Shown here piece by piece: positions 1 through 11,152 of a DNA stretch of 64,000 bases. The stretch comes from Citrus sinensis (lineage: Eukaryota; Streptophyta; Magnoliopsida; Sapindales; Rutaceae). The stretch spans positions 26,451,501-26,515,500 of the forward strand of contig NC_068557.1 in the NCBI RefSeq assembly GCF_022201045.2, given 5' to 3'. The number at the start of each line of letters is the position of its first letter. The first letter of the stretch is position 1. Both the position numbers and the translations under genes were made by a program. Under the pieces are notes generated by a model. That model made no database searches. It had not been told where the DNA came from and saw nothing but the letters and a program-made list of their open reading frames with translations.

Positions 1-2
1 AA

Positions 3-2956
3 CTTGGATTGCAAATGTCAAGCTTTCTCTTCTGTGATTCATCTTTGCCCTATTCCGTAAGAGTGAAGGACTTGGTGAGCCGAATGACCCTTGACGAAAA
101 AGTGCAGCAACTCGGAGATTTTGCTCACGGCGTCCCAAGGTTGGGGCTTCCGCAGTACGAGTGGTGGTCCGAAGCACTGCATGGAGTGTCTAATGTCGGT
201 CCTGGCACTCATTTCGATGATGTAATTCCTGGAGCAACAAGTTTTCCCACTGTTATCCTCACAACAGCTTCATTCAATGAGTCATTGTGGAAAAAGATAG
301 GCCAGGTATTTGATCTCACGCGCCATTTTATTTATTTTTGTTAGCATGTCGTGGATAATTAAATTAATCGAAACATTTTAATAAGTGGTTCTTGCACTTC
401 ATTAAAGTGTGTAAAAGTCTTTTTCAGATCTTAATAAAGTACGAAAATCCTCGTTAAGAAAGCATTCATTAAACTAAAAACTCACTCTTTATTGTTGTAG
501 GCCGTTTCAACAGAAGCACGAGCGATGTACAATCTAGGGCGAGCTGGATTAACATATTGGAGTCCAAACATTAATGTAGCGAGGGATCCAAGGTGGGGAA
601 GAATCACTGAGACGCCCGGCGAAGATCCTTTTGTTGTTGGAAGATATGCAGTCAACTATGTTAGGGGCTTACAAGACGTCGAGGGACATGAAAATGCTAC
701 GGATTTGAACTCTAGACCTTTAAAAGTTTCATCGTGCTGCAAGCATTATGCTGCCTATGATGTTGATAATTGGAAGGGAGTTGATCGTTATCATTTTGAT
801 GCAAGGGTTAGTACCTCCAAATCTAATGACGAAAAATTAACTAAGCTACGGAGTGTGAGATACAACTCAAATTAAATTTCTAACAATTTCTTGGATTTTA
901 AATTAAGGTGACCGAGCAAGATATGGAGGAAACTTTCCTTAGACCATTTGAAATGTGTGTCAAAGAAGGCGACGCTAGCAGTGTTATGTGCTCTTATAAC
1001 CGTGTCAATGGCATACCTTCCTGTGCTGACCCAAAGCTCTTAAATCAAACTGTTAGGGGAGAATGGGATCTTCACGGGTACAATTAATATTCTTTTATAA
1101 TATAATTCAATAATGAATAACTTTTTAACCGAAAATAAATTATAGTTGCTAACTATTATTTTATAACTATTGAACTCTTTTTTTTTTTTTTTCAGATACA
1201 TAGTGGCAGACTGTGATTCAATCCAAGTTATGGTTGATAACCACAAATTTCTAGCTGATTCGAAAGAAGATGCTGTTGCCCAAACACTAAAAGCTGGTTA
1301 GTTTTTAGATTTCCGAAACATATTGCTGCTGCTTTGGTTTTATAATTAATGAATGGAGTTTATGCACGGTTTTATTTTGTCTTAGGATTGGATTTGGACT
1401 GTGGACAATACTACACAAACTTCACTGGAAATGCAGTGCAACAAGGGAAGGTGAAGGAAACAGATATAGATAAATCTCTCAAGTACCTTTACACCGTTCT
1501 AATGAGGCTAGGATTCTTCGATGGAAGCCCTCAGTATGTATCTCTTGGCAAACAAGATATTTGCTCGGATGAAAATATAGAGTTAGCCGCAGAAGCAGCC
1601 AGAGAAGGAATTGTTCTTTTAAAGAATGATCAGAACACTCTGCCTTTGAACTCTGCCAAGGTCAAAACAGTCGCAGTTGTGGGGCCACACGCCAATGCTA
1701 CTGTAGCCATGATTGGAAATTACGCAGGTACATTCGTTGAATACCACCAAACCGCAATCTAAATAAAGGAGATACATTTGCTCGTTACTCTTTAGTTTTC
1801 AAAAACTAATTATATACGACATGTTAATTTGTTGTAGGTATTCCGTGTCGATACATGTCTCCAATTGCTGGCTTCTCTGGGTATGCAAACGTGACCTACA
1901 AGACGGGATGTGATGACGTTGCCTGCAAGAGCAATAACTCCATATTTGCTGCGTCAGAAGCCGCAAAGACCGCGGATGCCACAATAATTTTGGCAGGCTT
2001 GGATTTGTCAGTTGAGGCAGAGAGCTTGGACAGGGAAGATCTCTGGCTTCCTGGATACCAAACTCAGCTTATCAACCAGGTTGCTGAAGTTGCCAAAGGT
2101 CCGGTCATTCTCGTAATCATGTCTGCCGGTGGCGTCGATATCGCCTTTGCTGAGACTAACACTAACATCAAAGCTATTTTATGGGCTGGCTATCCTGGAG
2201 AGGAAGGTGGCCGTGCCATTGCTGATGTTGTCTTCGGTAAATTCAATCCTGGTAAGTATATATTTACAGGGGAATATGGATTAATTCGATTTTAATTTGT
2301 ATGTATGCTTTCGGTATAACAAAGAAATGATGATATTGCTTTCAGGTGGAAGATTGCCCATAACCTGGTATAATGGTGATTACGTCCAGATGCTACCATT
2401 GACTTCCATGCCATTGAGGCCTGTTGATAGCTTAGGTTATCCGGGAAGAACATATAAATTCTACAACGGCCCAACACTGTATCCATTCGGATACGGCCTC
2501 AGCTATACGCAATTCAAATACAATCTACTTTCCTTTACGAAGACAATTCAAGTAAATTTGAACAAACTTCAACATTGTCGCAATCTAAACTATACGAGTG
2601 ATGCCTCCAAGACCCGGTGTCCTGGTGTTCTGGTCAATGACCTGAGATGCGATGATTATTTTGAGTTCAAAGTTGACTTTCAAAATGTTGGCAGCACAGA
2701 TGGCAGTGATGTTGTCATTGTGTACTCCAAGCCCCCTGCAGAAATAGCTGCAACTTATATCAAGCAAGTCATCGGTTTCCAAAGGGTTTTTGTGAGGGCC
2801 GGACGGAATAAGAGGATTAAATTTGTGTTTAATGCTTGCAAGAGCTTAAATATCGTGGACTATGCTGCAAATACCCTTCTGCCGGCTGGGGAGCACACTA
2901 TTTTTGTTGGCAATGGAGGGGTTTCATTTCCCATTCATCTCAACTTCAATTATTAA
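3..2956 (+). CDS. GH3 beta-D-xylosidase / alpha-L-arabinofuranosidase (5' end missing)
   Basis: Secreted glycoside hydrolase family 3 enzyme that removes xylose or arabinose from cell-wall xylans and arabinans. Exons, joined by eye with GT/AG borders and continuous frame: 3-305, 501-806, 908-1077, 1196-1296, 1386-1727, 1838-2251, 2346-2956 (TAA). They give about 748 residues; plant BXL proteins run to about 770-780, so only the signal peptide region lies off the window. Visible motifs are [12 protein letters not shown], the CCKHYAAYD block, DCDSI at the start of exon 4 with the expected nucleophile Asp, [13 protein letters not shown] in the second domain, and GYPGRTYKF plus [10 protein letters not shown] leading into the C-terminal fibronectin III-like domain. 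Most relatives as I recall have Ser before the nucleophile; here it is Ala (VADCDSI). No stop or frameshift was found. An LTR element sits 183 bp after the stop. The family is clear; the subfamily (BXL number) is not settled. Confidence 0.93.
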
Positions 2957-3139
2957 ACGGCAGAAATTTTCTGGAAGCTTTTTATACGTTACCATTTCCG
3001 TCATGTGTCCCTTTATAGGCGAAAGAATTGCTTTGTACTACTAATTATTTATTGATTCGTTAATTGATATGATTGACATATTGACTCGATAGTTTCTGTT
3101 TCTCATGTACTTCTATTTCTTAGTCATTTAAATATTTGT

Positions 3140-3725
3140 TGTTGAAAATTGATTTAAAAAAAAAAGTGTCAAAATGGTGGGTTGTTGAGCAACAATCTTT
3201 GAATTCAAAGATTGTGGGTGGCTAGCCATTGAACAAGGAAAATGGGTAGGTGCCACCCATGGAAAGAAGGAAAAAAAGGAAGAAAAGGAAGTCATAATTT
3301 GGCTATAAATAGAGGAGTGCTCCTCCTTATTTTTGTATGCAAATCCCAGAGAAGCGATCAAAATTTTGGTGAGAATTGAGAGATAAAAATATTCTTAAGC
3401 ATGTAGTTATATTGATGGAGCATTTGGCTCCTCAATATGGGTATTATGGGTTTGCTTTGTTAAGGAATATTTATCGGGATTATGTATTTGGGGCTTGGGT
3501 GAGGGAAAATTATTTCTGAGAGTGGTTGTAATAATTTTCCACATAGTGAATATTTTTCTCTGGTTGTCTTGTGATAACGGCCGTAGTTTTTCTCCGGATT
3601 TAGAGTTTTCCACGTAAATCTTGTATTGTGTGATTGATGTATTCTCCATTTAATTTTTTTTCTATTAATTTGTTGCTTGATAAATTGCTTGGAGTGATCT
3701 TGGGAGGAAGCTCAATTTCCTAACA
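3140..3725 (+). repeat. 5' LTR of the 3140-6661 element
   Basis: 586-bp terminal repeat. It carries a likely promoter, GGCTATAAATAGAGG, near 3300-3314. Compared with the 3' LTR it has a longer palindromic stretch around 3190-3211 (caatctttg/caaagattg). Confidence 0.92.
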
Positions 3726-3904
3726 GTGGTATCAGAGCCAACGGTTTGTACTTGGGGTATACGGTACTGTTTATGTAAAGCATATATGTCAGCAGCTGGT
3801 GTTTTTCAAACTTGGTGGAGTTTGATGTTGTTGAAAAATTAATGGGAGAATGATTTTATTGGCTTGTGGAGAATTCAAGTCAAAGGTGTATCTAATCTAG
3901 TATG

Positions 3905-5137
3905 TGTTAACATATATGTTTCCATAATATTGATTTTGATGATAACAAACAAGATTAAGAATGATTAATCTTTTAAGCCCAAATTATTTAATATTCATTT
4001 TAAATAAATCATTATTTTCTCATTATAAATGTTTTATATTTAATGGAAAAATGATTTTATGCAATTGATTGTTTTTATTCCTTTTGAATAAATCATTATT
4101 TTCACATTATAAATGTTTCATATTTAATGGAAAAATGATTTTATGAAATTGATTGTTTTTCAAAGTTTATGGTTTAATTGAAAGAATTTTGAAAACTTTG
4201 AAATAAACAAGTATTGCTTGAAACTTTGGTAAATGACTTATTTGAAAAGTGTCATAGCATTTTTGGCTATATCATAATTTCAGAAAGTTTTGGGATTAAC
4301 AAAGTATTACTTATAAATTCTGAAATTGGACCTATTTGTAAAGTTTCATAACGTTTTGGGCCTTAGTACAATTTTGTAAAGTTTTGGGGTCAAACTATAA
4401 ATTTTGGGAAATATTTTACTGTAGCAGTTACTGTAGCAAGCGGCTTACCGGATACTGATAAACGGCAAGCCGGATACGGGGCAGTAAGCACCAGAACGAA
4501 AGCGGCTAACCGGATGTCCATAAACGGCAAGCCGGTTACAACCAGAATGTGCATAACGGCTAGTTTTTGAGTGCATAACGGCTAGTTTTTGAGTTTAAAC
4601 TATATAAACTCAAAACCAATTCATTTTTGGTAACTCAAGCAAGCATAAACAAGTGCACACAACATATATTGAGCTTCCATTTCGTAAATCATCATTTGTT
4701 GAATCATCATTGAGCTATAATTTGTATATCCACTCTTAAAGAGAGATTCATTGTTGTATTTATCATTTCTCATCAAATTGTGAGAGTACAAGTGTGAGAG
4801 ACACTTGGGGTGAAGAGATTGGAGATATAATCTCTTGTTGTAAAGGTTCATTGATACCTTGAAGTCAATTGTAATCGTTTGAAGCCTTGGAAAGGCTTGG
4901 ATAGTGAAATCCTCAAGCCCGGTGTGCTTGCAGGCGTGGACGTAGGCGGGGATTGCCGAACCACGTAAAAATCCTTGAGTTTGCTTTCTCTTCCCTTGCT
5001 CATTTATTATTGTGCTTTCATTGAATTTATTGTTTTCGAATTGATTAAGGCATTAGATTACTTGTTGTGTGGATTTGCTAGGATAATTTTTAAATTTCCA
5101 ATTCACCCCCCCTCTTGGGTTGCATACTTATATTTCA
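3905..5137. mobile_element. Solo LTR nested in the LTR element
   Basis: A 1233-bp block beginning TGTTAACATATATG and ending TTATATTTCA interrupts the interior of the outer element. It is bordered by a perfect 5-bp duplication GTATG (3900-3904 and 5138-5142). Its start (ATTTTGATGATAACAAAC) and end (CACCCCCCCTCTTGGGTTG) resemble Copia LTRs of the SIRE type from memory. There is no second LTR or primer site, so it is the product of LTR-LTR recombination. Inside are a tandem repeat of about 75 bp (roughly 4006-4160), short repeats of the motif ACGGCAAGCCGG (4440-4530) and a doubled AACGGCTAGTTTTTGAGT (about 4556-4595). Confidence 0.88.
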
Positions 5138-5429
5138 GTATGCACAAAGATTTGAATGTGTGGACAATTTTGGCACCTTAAAAAAATTGTCAAGAAGGTG
5201 AAGTGGGCTCGGCAAATTACTCCAGAATCAGTAAAGGAGATACTGATATTCTCGCAGATGGTGAGTTTCCTTTTGATAAGAGATTGTGTTAGTTCTTTTG
5301 GCATGTAGATCTCCAAGTTGCCATGAAAGAGAACATGTTATGATCAGCGGGGTCCACAAGTTTGCACGCGGGCATTGGCTTGGTATAAATGCAAGGTGTG
5401 TGGTGGAAAAGTTATGTCATGGCTGAAGA

Positions 5430-5865
5430 TAGGGATGGCAAAACCCCGGGCCGGGTCTGGGTATTGCAATGACCGGACCCTGCCCGGATGCAACCGGTCC
5501 GGGTCCGGGTCCGGGCTGGGTTTTAATCCGGGTACCCGAAATTTATATTTTTTAATATTTTGTGTATATATATTTTTATTTTTTGGTAATTTTATAAGTT
5601 TTAAATTTATTTCAATAAAATTTGACATGAAAATATAAACTTTAAGTGTTTAAAATTTTATATATGTATAATAAATAAGTTAAATAAATATAAATATTTA
5701 AAATAATATATATTTTATAATATTTTTTTAATAAAATTCGGGTTCTGGGTTTATCAAGTGATGCCCAATATCAACCCGGCTTCATACCCGGACTGAGTAA
5801 TACCCGGCCCACAACGCCCGGATACGGTTCAGGTCCGGACCGGGCGGGTATTTTTGCCACCTCTA
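5430..5865. mobile_element. hAT-type MITE nested in the LTR element
   Basis: A 436-bp element with terminal inverted repeats TAGGGATGGCAAAA and TTTTTGCCACCTCTA, flanked by a perfect 8-bp duplication GCTGAAGA (5422-5429 and 5866-5873), the size expected of hAT transposition. Its ends are GC-rich with repeated CCGGGT motifs around an AT-rich centre. No transposase. Confidence 0.92.
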
Positions 5866-6089
5866 GCTGAAGAATTCTTAGGGAAACCAAGCATGAGAAT
5901 TGCACCAAAAATTTCAGCAATATATTTTGACATGTGCCGAGAAAAATCTTAGAATGGTTGATTCTAAGTGGTATACTCTTTATGGTGGAGTATGATAATT
6001 CTCTATGTTGAGAATTATGACTATTGGTGAAGACAGTATTTTGTAGTAGTGGCTATGAATTTTGTTTCTTTTTTAATCAAGGTGGAGAT

Positions 6090-6661
6090 TGTTGAAAATT
6101 GATTTTAAAAAAAAAGTGTCAAAATGGTGGGTGGTTGAGCAATCAAAGATGGTGGGTGGCTAGCCATTGAACAAGGAAAATGGGTAGGTGCCGCCCATGG
6201 AAAGAAGGAAAAAAGGAAGAAAATGAAGTCATAATTTGGCTATAAATAGAGGAGTGCTCATCCTTATTTTTGTATCCAAATCCCAGAGAAGCGATCAAAA
6301 TTTTGGTGAGAATTGAGAGATAAAAATATTCTTAAGCATGTAGTTATATTGAGGGAGCATTTGGCTCCTCAATATGAGTATTATGAGTTTGCTTTGTTAA
6401 GGAATATTTATTGGGATTATGTATTTGGGGCTTGGGTGAGAGAAAATTATTTCTGAGAGTAGTTGTAATAATTTTTCACACAGTGAATATTTTTCTCTGG
6501 TTGTCTTGTGACAACGGCCGTGGTTTTTCTCCGGATTTGGAGTTTTCCACGTAAATCTTGTGTTATGTGATTGGTGTATTCTCCATTAAATTTTTTTCTA
6601 TTAATTTGTTGCTTGATAAATTGCTTGGAGTGATCTTGGGAGGAAGCTCAATTTCCTAACA
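6090..6661 (+). repeat. 3' LTR of the 3140-6661 element
   Basis: 572-bp terminal repeat matching 3140-3725 and preceded by the polypurine tract. It ends CTAACA and is followed directly by the target duplication TTTGT. Confidence 0.92.
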
Positions 6662-6666
6662 TTTGT

Positions 6667-7449
6667 CCCTGTAAAATCTTTTAAAAATGGTACTGGAAAA
6701 CTAACTGAAACACCAAAAACTAATTTGATATACGTTGAAATGTTGAATCATAAAATTGACATACAATTACATGGCCCTTATTAGTGAATAATGAGGAATC
6801 GATTTGACCCACCAAATATCTGAAATCATCTAATCCTAGCAATGAGTCCAAACGAAAAACTTCAGCTTCTCTTTGAACTTCATGTTGTTCACGCAAATTC
6901 TATCGTAGCCCCAAAGTGTTTATTTATAGATCTATTTATCCTAACAAACTCATATTGAATTGATCATCGGTTTTTTTTCACGCGAAAGTTCTATGGCCAA
7001 GGCTTTGGTGTCTTGAGTCATATTCGGTTAATCTGCTTACTGTTGCGTGGTTCTAAATTAGAATTCACGTTGATTTTAAGAATAAATCTACTATGTTAAG
7101 ATTAATTTATTATAGAGAACACCGAATAAATAGAAACTCAACACTCAATCTTACAAAAAAACCATATTTTTAATAACTTAAATTTAAGACTCTTGCCTAA
7201 AATAAAATTACAACTTGAATAAGAATTAAATTAGGAAAAAGGAAAACTAATGAATATATGGTCTAATTTAAATAAGATAATTTTATTTTATTCAAGTTGT
7301 AATTTAGGCAATAGTCTTAATTAGATTACCACGTGGTCATCTTCAAGTCAAACCACCAAACCTACGACTTAATAATTTGAATTAATTTGGATGTTTTATA
7401 ACTGGGAGAAAGACTATACATGCACATGTTCAAATTATTTTAAAAAAAC
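6667..7449. other. AT-rich intergenic stretch with one foldback
   Basis: No gene is visible. The only structure I see is an inverted repeat with arms about 7185-7223 and 7281-7320 (core GACTNTTGCCTAAA / TTTAGGCAATAGTC), which could be the remnant of a small transposon. Confidence 0.6.
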
Positions 7450-7452
7450 TTA

Positions 7453-7653
7453 GGCCATGTTTGGTTTGAAAAAAAATGAGGAGAGGAAAAGAGTGGAATG
7501 GAGAGGAAGAGAAAAGAAAGGAACGGAGAAGAGTAGTGAAATTAGATTTTATTGTTTGATTTGATATAAAATTTGATAAGGATCAAAATGAATTATAATT
7601 TTTTTTAAGACAAATTTATCTTTTACTTTAAAAATTAAACTATTTAAATTAGT

Positions 7654-7719
<66 letters not shown>

Positions 7720-8176
7720 AAATGGTTGTCCGGTGGCCGGTGGCGAAGGTCCGGTGACTTTCCGGTGAGGTCTGGTGTCTTTCCGGCGAGGTCTGGTGGA
7801 GGTCCACCGACTTTCCGGTGAAAGTTTGGCTACATCCGGCGACTTTCCAATGACGTCCGGCGGCGGTCCGGTGACTTTTCGGTGAAGGTCCATTTATAAT
7901 ATTAAATCAATAAAATAAAATTATAAATAATAATTATTAATGGCATTAAACAAGTTTAAAAGTTGAAGGGTAATTTTGAAAACTTTAATTTCTAACATAA
8001 GAGGAATTTAAATTCTTCATTATTAGGTGTGGACTTCAAATTCTAAATTATGATGGATATTAAATTTTAATGGAAATTAAATTCTTATATATTTTGTCAA
8101 ACCAAACAATGGAAATAAAAAGATAATTTAAATTATTTTCCTCTCCTCCATTCTCTTCTTCCAACCAAACACCACC
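7453..8176. mobile_element. PIF/Harbinger-like non-autonomous element
   Basis: A 724-bp element with imperfect terminal inverted repeats (GGCCATGTTTGGTTTG at the left, CCAACCAAACACCACC at the right) and a TTA duplication on both sides (7450-7452 and 8177-8179), typical of PIF/Harbinger. It contains a TA microsatellite (7659-7716) and then a GC-rich array of degenerate TTTCCGGTGA units (about 7725-7890). No transposase frame. Confidence 0.82.
7659..7716. repeat. (TA)n microsatellite
   Basis: About 29 TA units inside the Harbinger-like element. It gives an artificial Tyr-Ile repeat frame on the minus strand. Confidence 0.97.
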
Positions 8177-8700
8177 TTAAAGGGAAAAGAGATGAATTTG
8201 TCACCAAATAACATGCTTAGTTAATCGACAAGGAAATTAAATAGAGAAGAAGCAGCGTCAAAATTGTAAATTATAAAACCTAATGGAGCGAGGAATTAAT
8301 AGAGAAGAAGTAGTATCGATGCATAAATGATATACGAGTTCTAAATATCATGAATTTACTAAAACATGCAAATTAAAAATAATATTTTATAATAAAATTC
8401 TTCTACTCTAAATAAGGAAAACAAAACAAATGGCATCTAAATCCAATATTTAAAAAAAAAAGAAAAAAAATCCTGAAATCTATAGGAAAAATAGAGAGAA
8501 CAAATACTTAGAATAACAAAATGACCAGAAAAGAAACAAAATTTCTAGATCAACCACATGTTGTTCTAAGTTTGGTTCATCTTGTCACAAGATTCAAAAT
8601 GATATATTATATGTCTAAAACGAATACCTGTAGCCCGACTTTTCACATCTGTAAAATACACCACTCATTCTACGTAACCAACCTATATCATATATATGCC

Positions 8701-8850
8701 TTCAAAACAACATGAGCCGTTGGCTATCTCATTGTAAACTCTTAATACCCCAACACCAATTCCAACTAAAGTTGTGAAAAATAAGAAATTATACAAATTG
8801 GGATATCAAGAGTTTACAGCGAGAATAGCCAAACAGCTCAGGATGTTCAA
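8701..8850. ncRNA. Long imperfect hairpin, candidate microRNA-type precursor
   Basis: The arm at 8701-8753 pairs with that at 8798-8850, leaving a loop of about 45 nt. The best paired core is TGTAAACTCTTNATANCCCAA against its complement, then GGCTAT against ATAGCC and GAGC against GCTC, with small bulges. The mature strand matches no microRNA family I can recall. No transposon ends or target duplication were seen around it. Expression and strand are unknown; it could also be a small inverted duplication. Confidence 0.4.
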
Positions 8851-9300
8851 AGCATATATTCATGATCTCCTGCTTCAGCTAATTAATTTTTCAAATGGGT
8901 AGCAGGTTTGGAAGGAAAAAAGAAAAGTTTTCGGATGCTGCTGATGAAATATTGAAGTGTGTATGTGTGCATATATATAGAGAGGCAAAAGCTGATGAAG
9001 ACAGTTAAGAGCTAAATGAGGACATGCAATAAGCTCATTCAATTTTGGACGTGATCCAGCTGGAGCTAGATTTCAAGTGAGTGGTTGTTGAATTCAATGA
9101 CGACATTATGACTGCTCGTAATTTGTCTTTTCATTTGAATTATTCCGTTGCGTGTGGATTTTATTTGTAAATTTTGAAATAAAACCAGATCTATGAGCTC
9201 AGTCAAAATGAACACAAAAAAGTTGAAACAAATGAGCTCATATCATGCAATATTCCAGATTTCTGCAAGCTTCCATTAATGGTGATAACGAATAATATAA

Positions 9301-9487
9301 GAGTAATGATATAGCCACAAATTCTTGTACAAACTGATGTGACATTAATTCATTGGTTAAATTAAATATCTTTTGGCCCACATGATTTATTTTTATTATT
9401 TTGTATTTTCATTCAACCAATGAATTGATGATATATCAATTTGTACAAAATAAATTCATACAAAAATTTGTGACTGTATCATTATTC
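9301..9487. mobile_element. MITE, family A copy 1 (9-bp duplication)
   Basis: 187 bp with terminal inverted repeats GAGTAATGATATAGCCAC and GTGACTGTATCATTATTC, flanked by a perfect 9-bp duplication ATAATATAA (9292-9300 and 9488-9496). The duplication length suggests a Mutator-type transposase. A second copy lies at 30530-30731 in the opposite orientation. Confidence 0.9.
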
Positions 9488-10180
9488 ATAATATAAAGAT
9501 GGTAGATAACTCAATCGGGCTCGGCTTTTAGAAACCTCAAGTTTCTCAGAAAGCTTTAATATATAAGATTCGTTCAAGATCACTTTAGTTGAGCAATGAA
9601 CTTCACTTGAAAATGACATCAAATATTACAGAAACCTCTGTGTAGTAGTGCAAATTAAAATTTTTTAAAATTTTTTTCCCACTTTCCAGTTTTGCCTAGT
9701 GATTCTAAGTAGTTTATTTAGCTGATCATCAAAATTCAGGAAAAGATGAGGGCTAAAAAATAGATTTAAAATTTACCAATTTCTTACCTCTCTCTCTCTC
9801 TCTGCACACACATGTATCACGAATCTATTATAATTTATAAGTAATCCAATTTTTTTTTTTTTAATTATGATACTATCTAAATTTCAATCATATAATATAT
9901 CTAACACTTAGAAGAAGAACTCACTAAACCACTCATGCGCCGGAGTGCCACCAGACACGCGTCCCATTTATTTATTTATTTTGATAAGACCGTTTATCTC
10001 TAAGTAATGATGATATACATGTATGTACAAAATCACGAACAAAAATCAATACACAATTAACTTTTGACATGAGTGTTATTAGATCTTTACTTCTTGGAGC
10101 TAAACTAACTTCTGTTCATCTACAAACAAAATCAAATTAAACAAAATAGCAATAAAAACCCAAATGAAGATCAGATTAGC

Positions 10181-10506
10181 GAATCCCATTACATGGTCCT
10201 CTCTCAACCTCAAAAACTAATTTAGAAGCTGAGGCTTTCCATCACAATTATTAAGTCACCACCAGCCCCTTCCACAATTGATGTGGGATAACGCCATCAA
10301 TCTACGCCTCACACATCGAGTCTTGGGTCAAAAGCATAAATACATATCATATGTTGAAATGTTGGTAAACCTAAGCTCTAATATCAATGTTAGGTGGTTT
10401 TGTACCTCTCTCAACCTCAAAAACTAACTTGGGAGGTGAGGCTTTTTATCACACGTATGAAGTCACCACCAATTCCTTTTACAACCGATGTGGGATAATC
10501 CCAACA
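10181..10506 (-). mobile_element. TRIM-like LTR element, minus orientation
   Basis: Two related segments of about 119 bp (about 10181-10299 and 10388-10506) share CTCTCAACCTCAAAAACTAA and GATGTGGGATAA. Read on the minus strand, the right copy starts TGTTGGGATTATCCCACATC and ends CCTAACA, followed by a degenerate primer-binding site TTGATATTAGAGC (10375-10387; tRNA-Met type TGGTATCAGAGC). About 88 bp of interior follows, then a purine-rich stretch and the second copy. The size and layout fit a terminal-repeat retrotransposon in miniature. The left boundary and target duplication are unresolved. Confidence 0.62.
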
Positions 10507-11152
10507 GACCATAGAAAAAATCTAATGGAAATGGATATATACCGTGACCATTAAATAATTTTACTCAATTAAAATATATGTTACATGAGTAATGACGTAT
10601 GCATTGAAATGAGTACAAAAAAAAAAAGGCAAACAAATACATGCCATAAAAAATTGTCCTGTAATAAAATTTCTTTCTGTTTTGTAATAATTTTTCTGTC
10701 TTTCAATGATGGTATACTTATTTTTGTCCACCTATCACTATTGATATCACAACATTTTAACATTGAATGGAAATGCAGATGTTATTATTTTTAATACTGT
10801 ATCTCTTTCTCTCAATTAAAATATCACACACACACACACATATATAAATGTAATACACAAATAAAATTAAATTCCTTCCCTATCTATATGGGCAAGATTC
10901 AATTATCATCTCTTTGTATTATCTTAGAAAATTTACATTTCTCTCCCTTAGTTAATCAATTTCATTTAATGACTATTTCATTATCTCAGCAATATTTTAT
11001 CGGATCGATGGCTGAATGCTGATCCACATGGAAATGTGCTATATCTTCAAATCCAAAGCACAAGCAATGAAGCAAAAGCTGCTAATTTTAAAATCATTCC
11101 AATTAATGCATAGAACAATAATACATACTAGCTAGGGTGTAATTCTAAGTTT

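Larger units (their letters stand above)
3140..6661 (+). mobile_element. Non-autonomous LTR retrotransposon (Copia-like), with two nested insertions
   Basis: Two direct LTRs of 586 bp (3140-3725) and 572 bp (6090-6661) begin TGTTGAAAATTG and end CCTAACA. The element is flanked by a perfect 5-bp target duplication TTTGT (3135-3139 and 6662-6666). A primer-binding site TGGTATCAGAGCC (3727-3739), complementary to initiator Met-tRNA, follows the 5' LTR, and a polypurine tract AAGGTGGAGA (6079-6088) precedes the 3' LTR. After removing the two nested elements only about 670 bp of interior remains and no gag or pol reading frame is visible, so the element depended on proteins from elsewhere. The LTRs differ by roughly twenty substitutions plus a small indel, suggesting an old insertion. 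Copia assignment rests on the primer site and LTR style only. Confidence 0.93.
8177..11152. other. Intergenic region downstream of the ZIP gene
   Basis: No protein-coding gene is visible. The region holds the 8701-8850 hairpin, the 9301-9487 MITE, a CT/CA microsatellite near 9788-9811, the TRIM-like element at about 10181-10506 and a short CA/TA run near 10828-10848. The rest is AT-rich sequence without recognisable features. Confidence 0.6.

Noticed and set aside
2292-2782. Minus-strand frames opposite GH3 exon 7
   Set aside because: Antisense shadows of a conserved coding exon.
1-2956. GH3 gene considered a pseudogene because its frame is broken into many pieces
   Set aside because: Every break falls at a GT/AG intron and the seven joined exons read through without a stop.
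4006-4160. Tandem repeat first read as a possible CRISPR-like or satellite array
   Set aside because: Only two copies, no spacers, and it lies inside a solo LTR.
5344-5638. Overlapping frames rich in Pro, Gly and Asp on both strands
   Set aside because: They are translations of CCGGGT repeats at the end of the hAT MITE.
7549-7893. 114-codon minus-strand frame with Tyr-Ile repeats
   Set aside because: It covers the TA microsatellite and the GC-rich array of a Harbinger-like element; nothing resembles a protein family.
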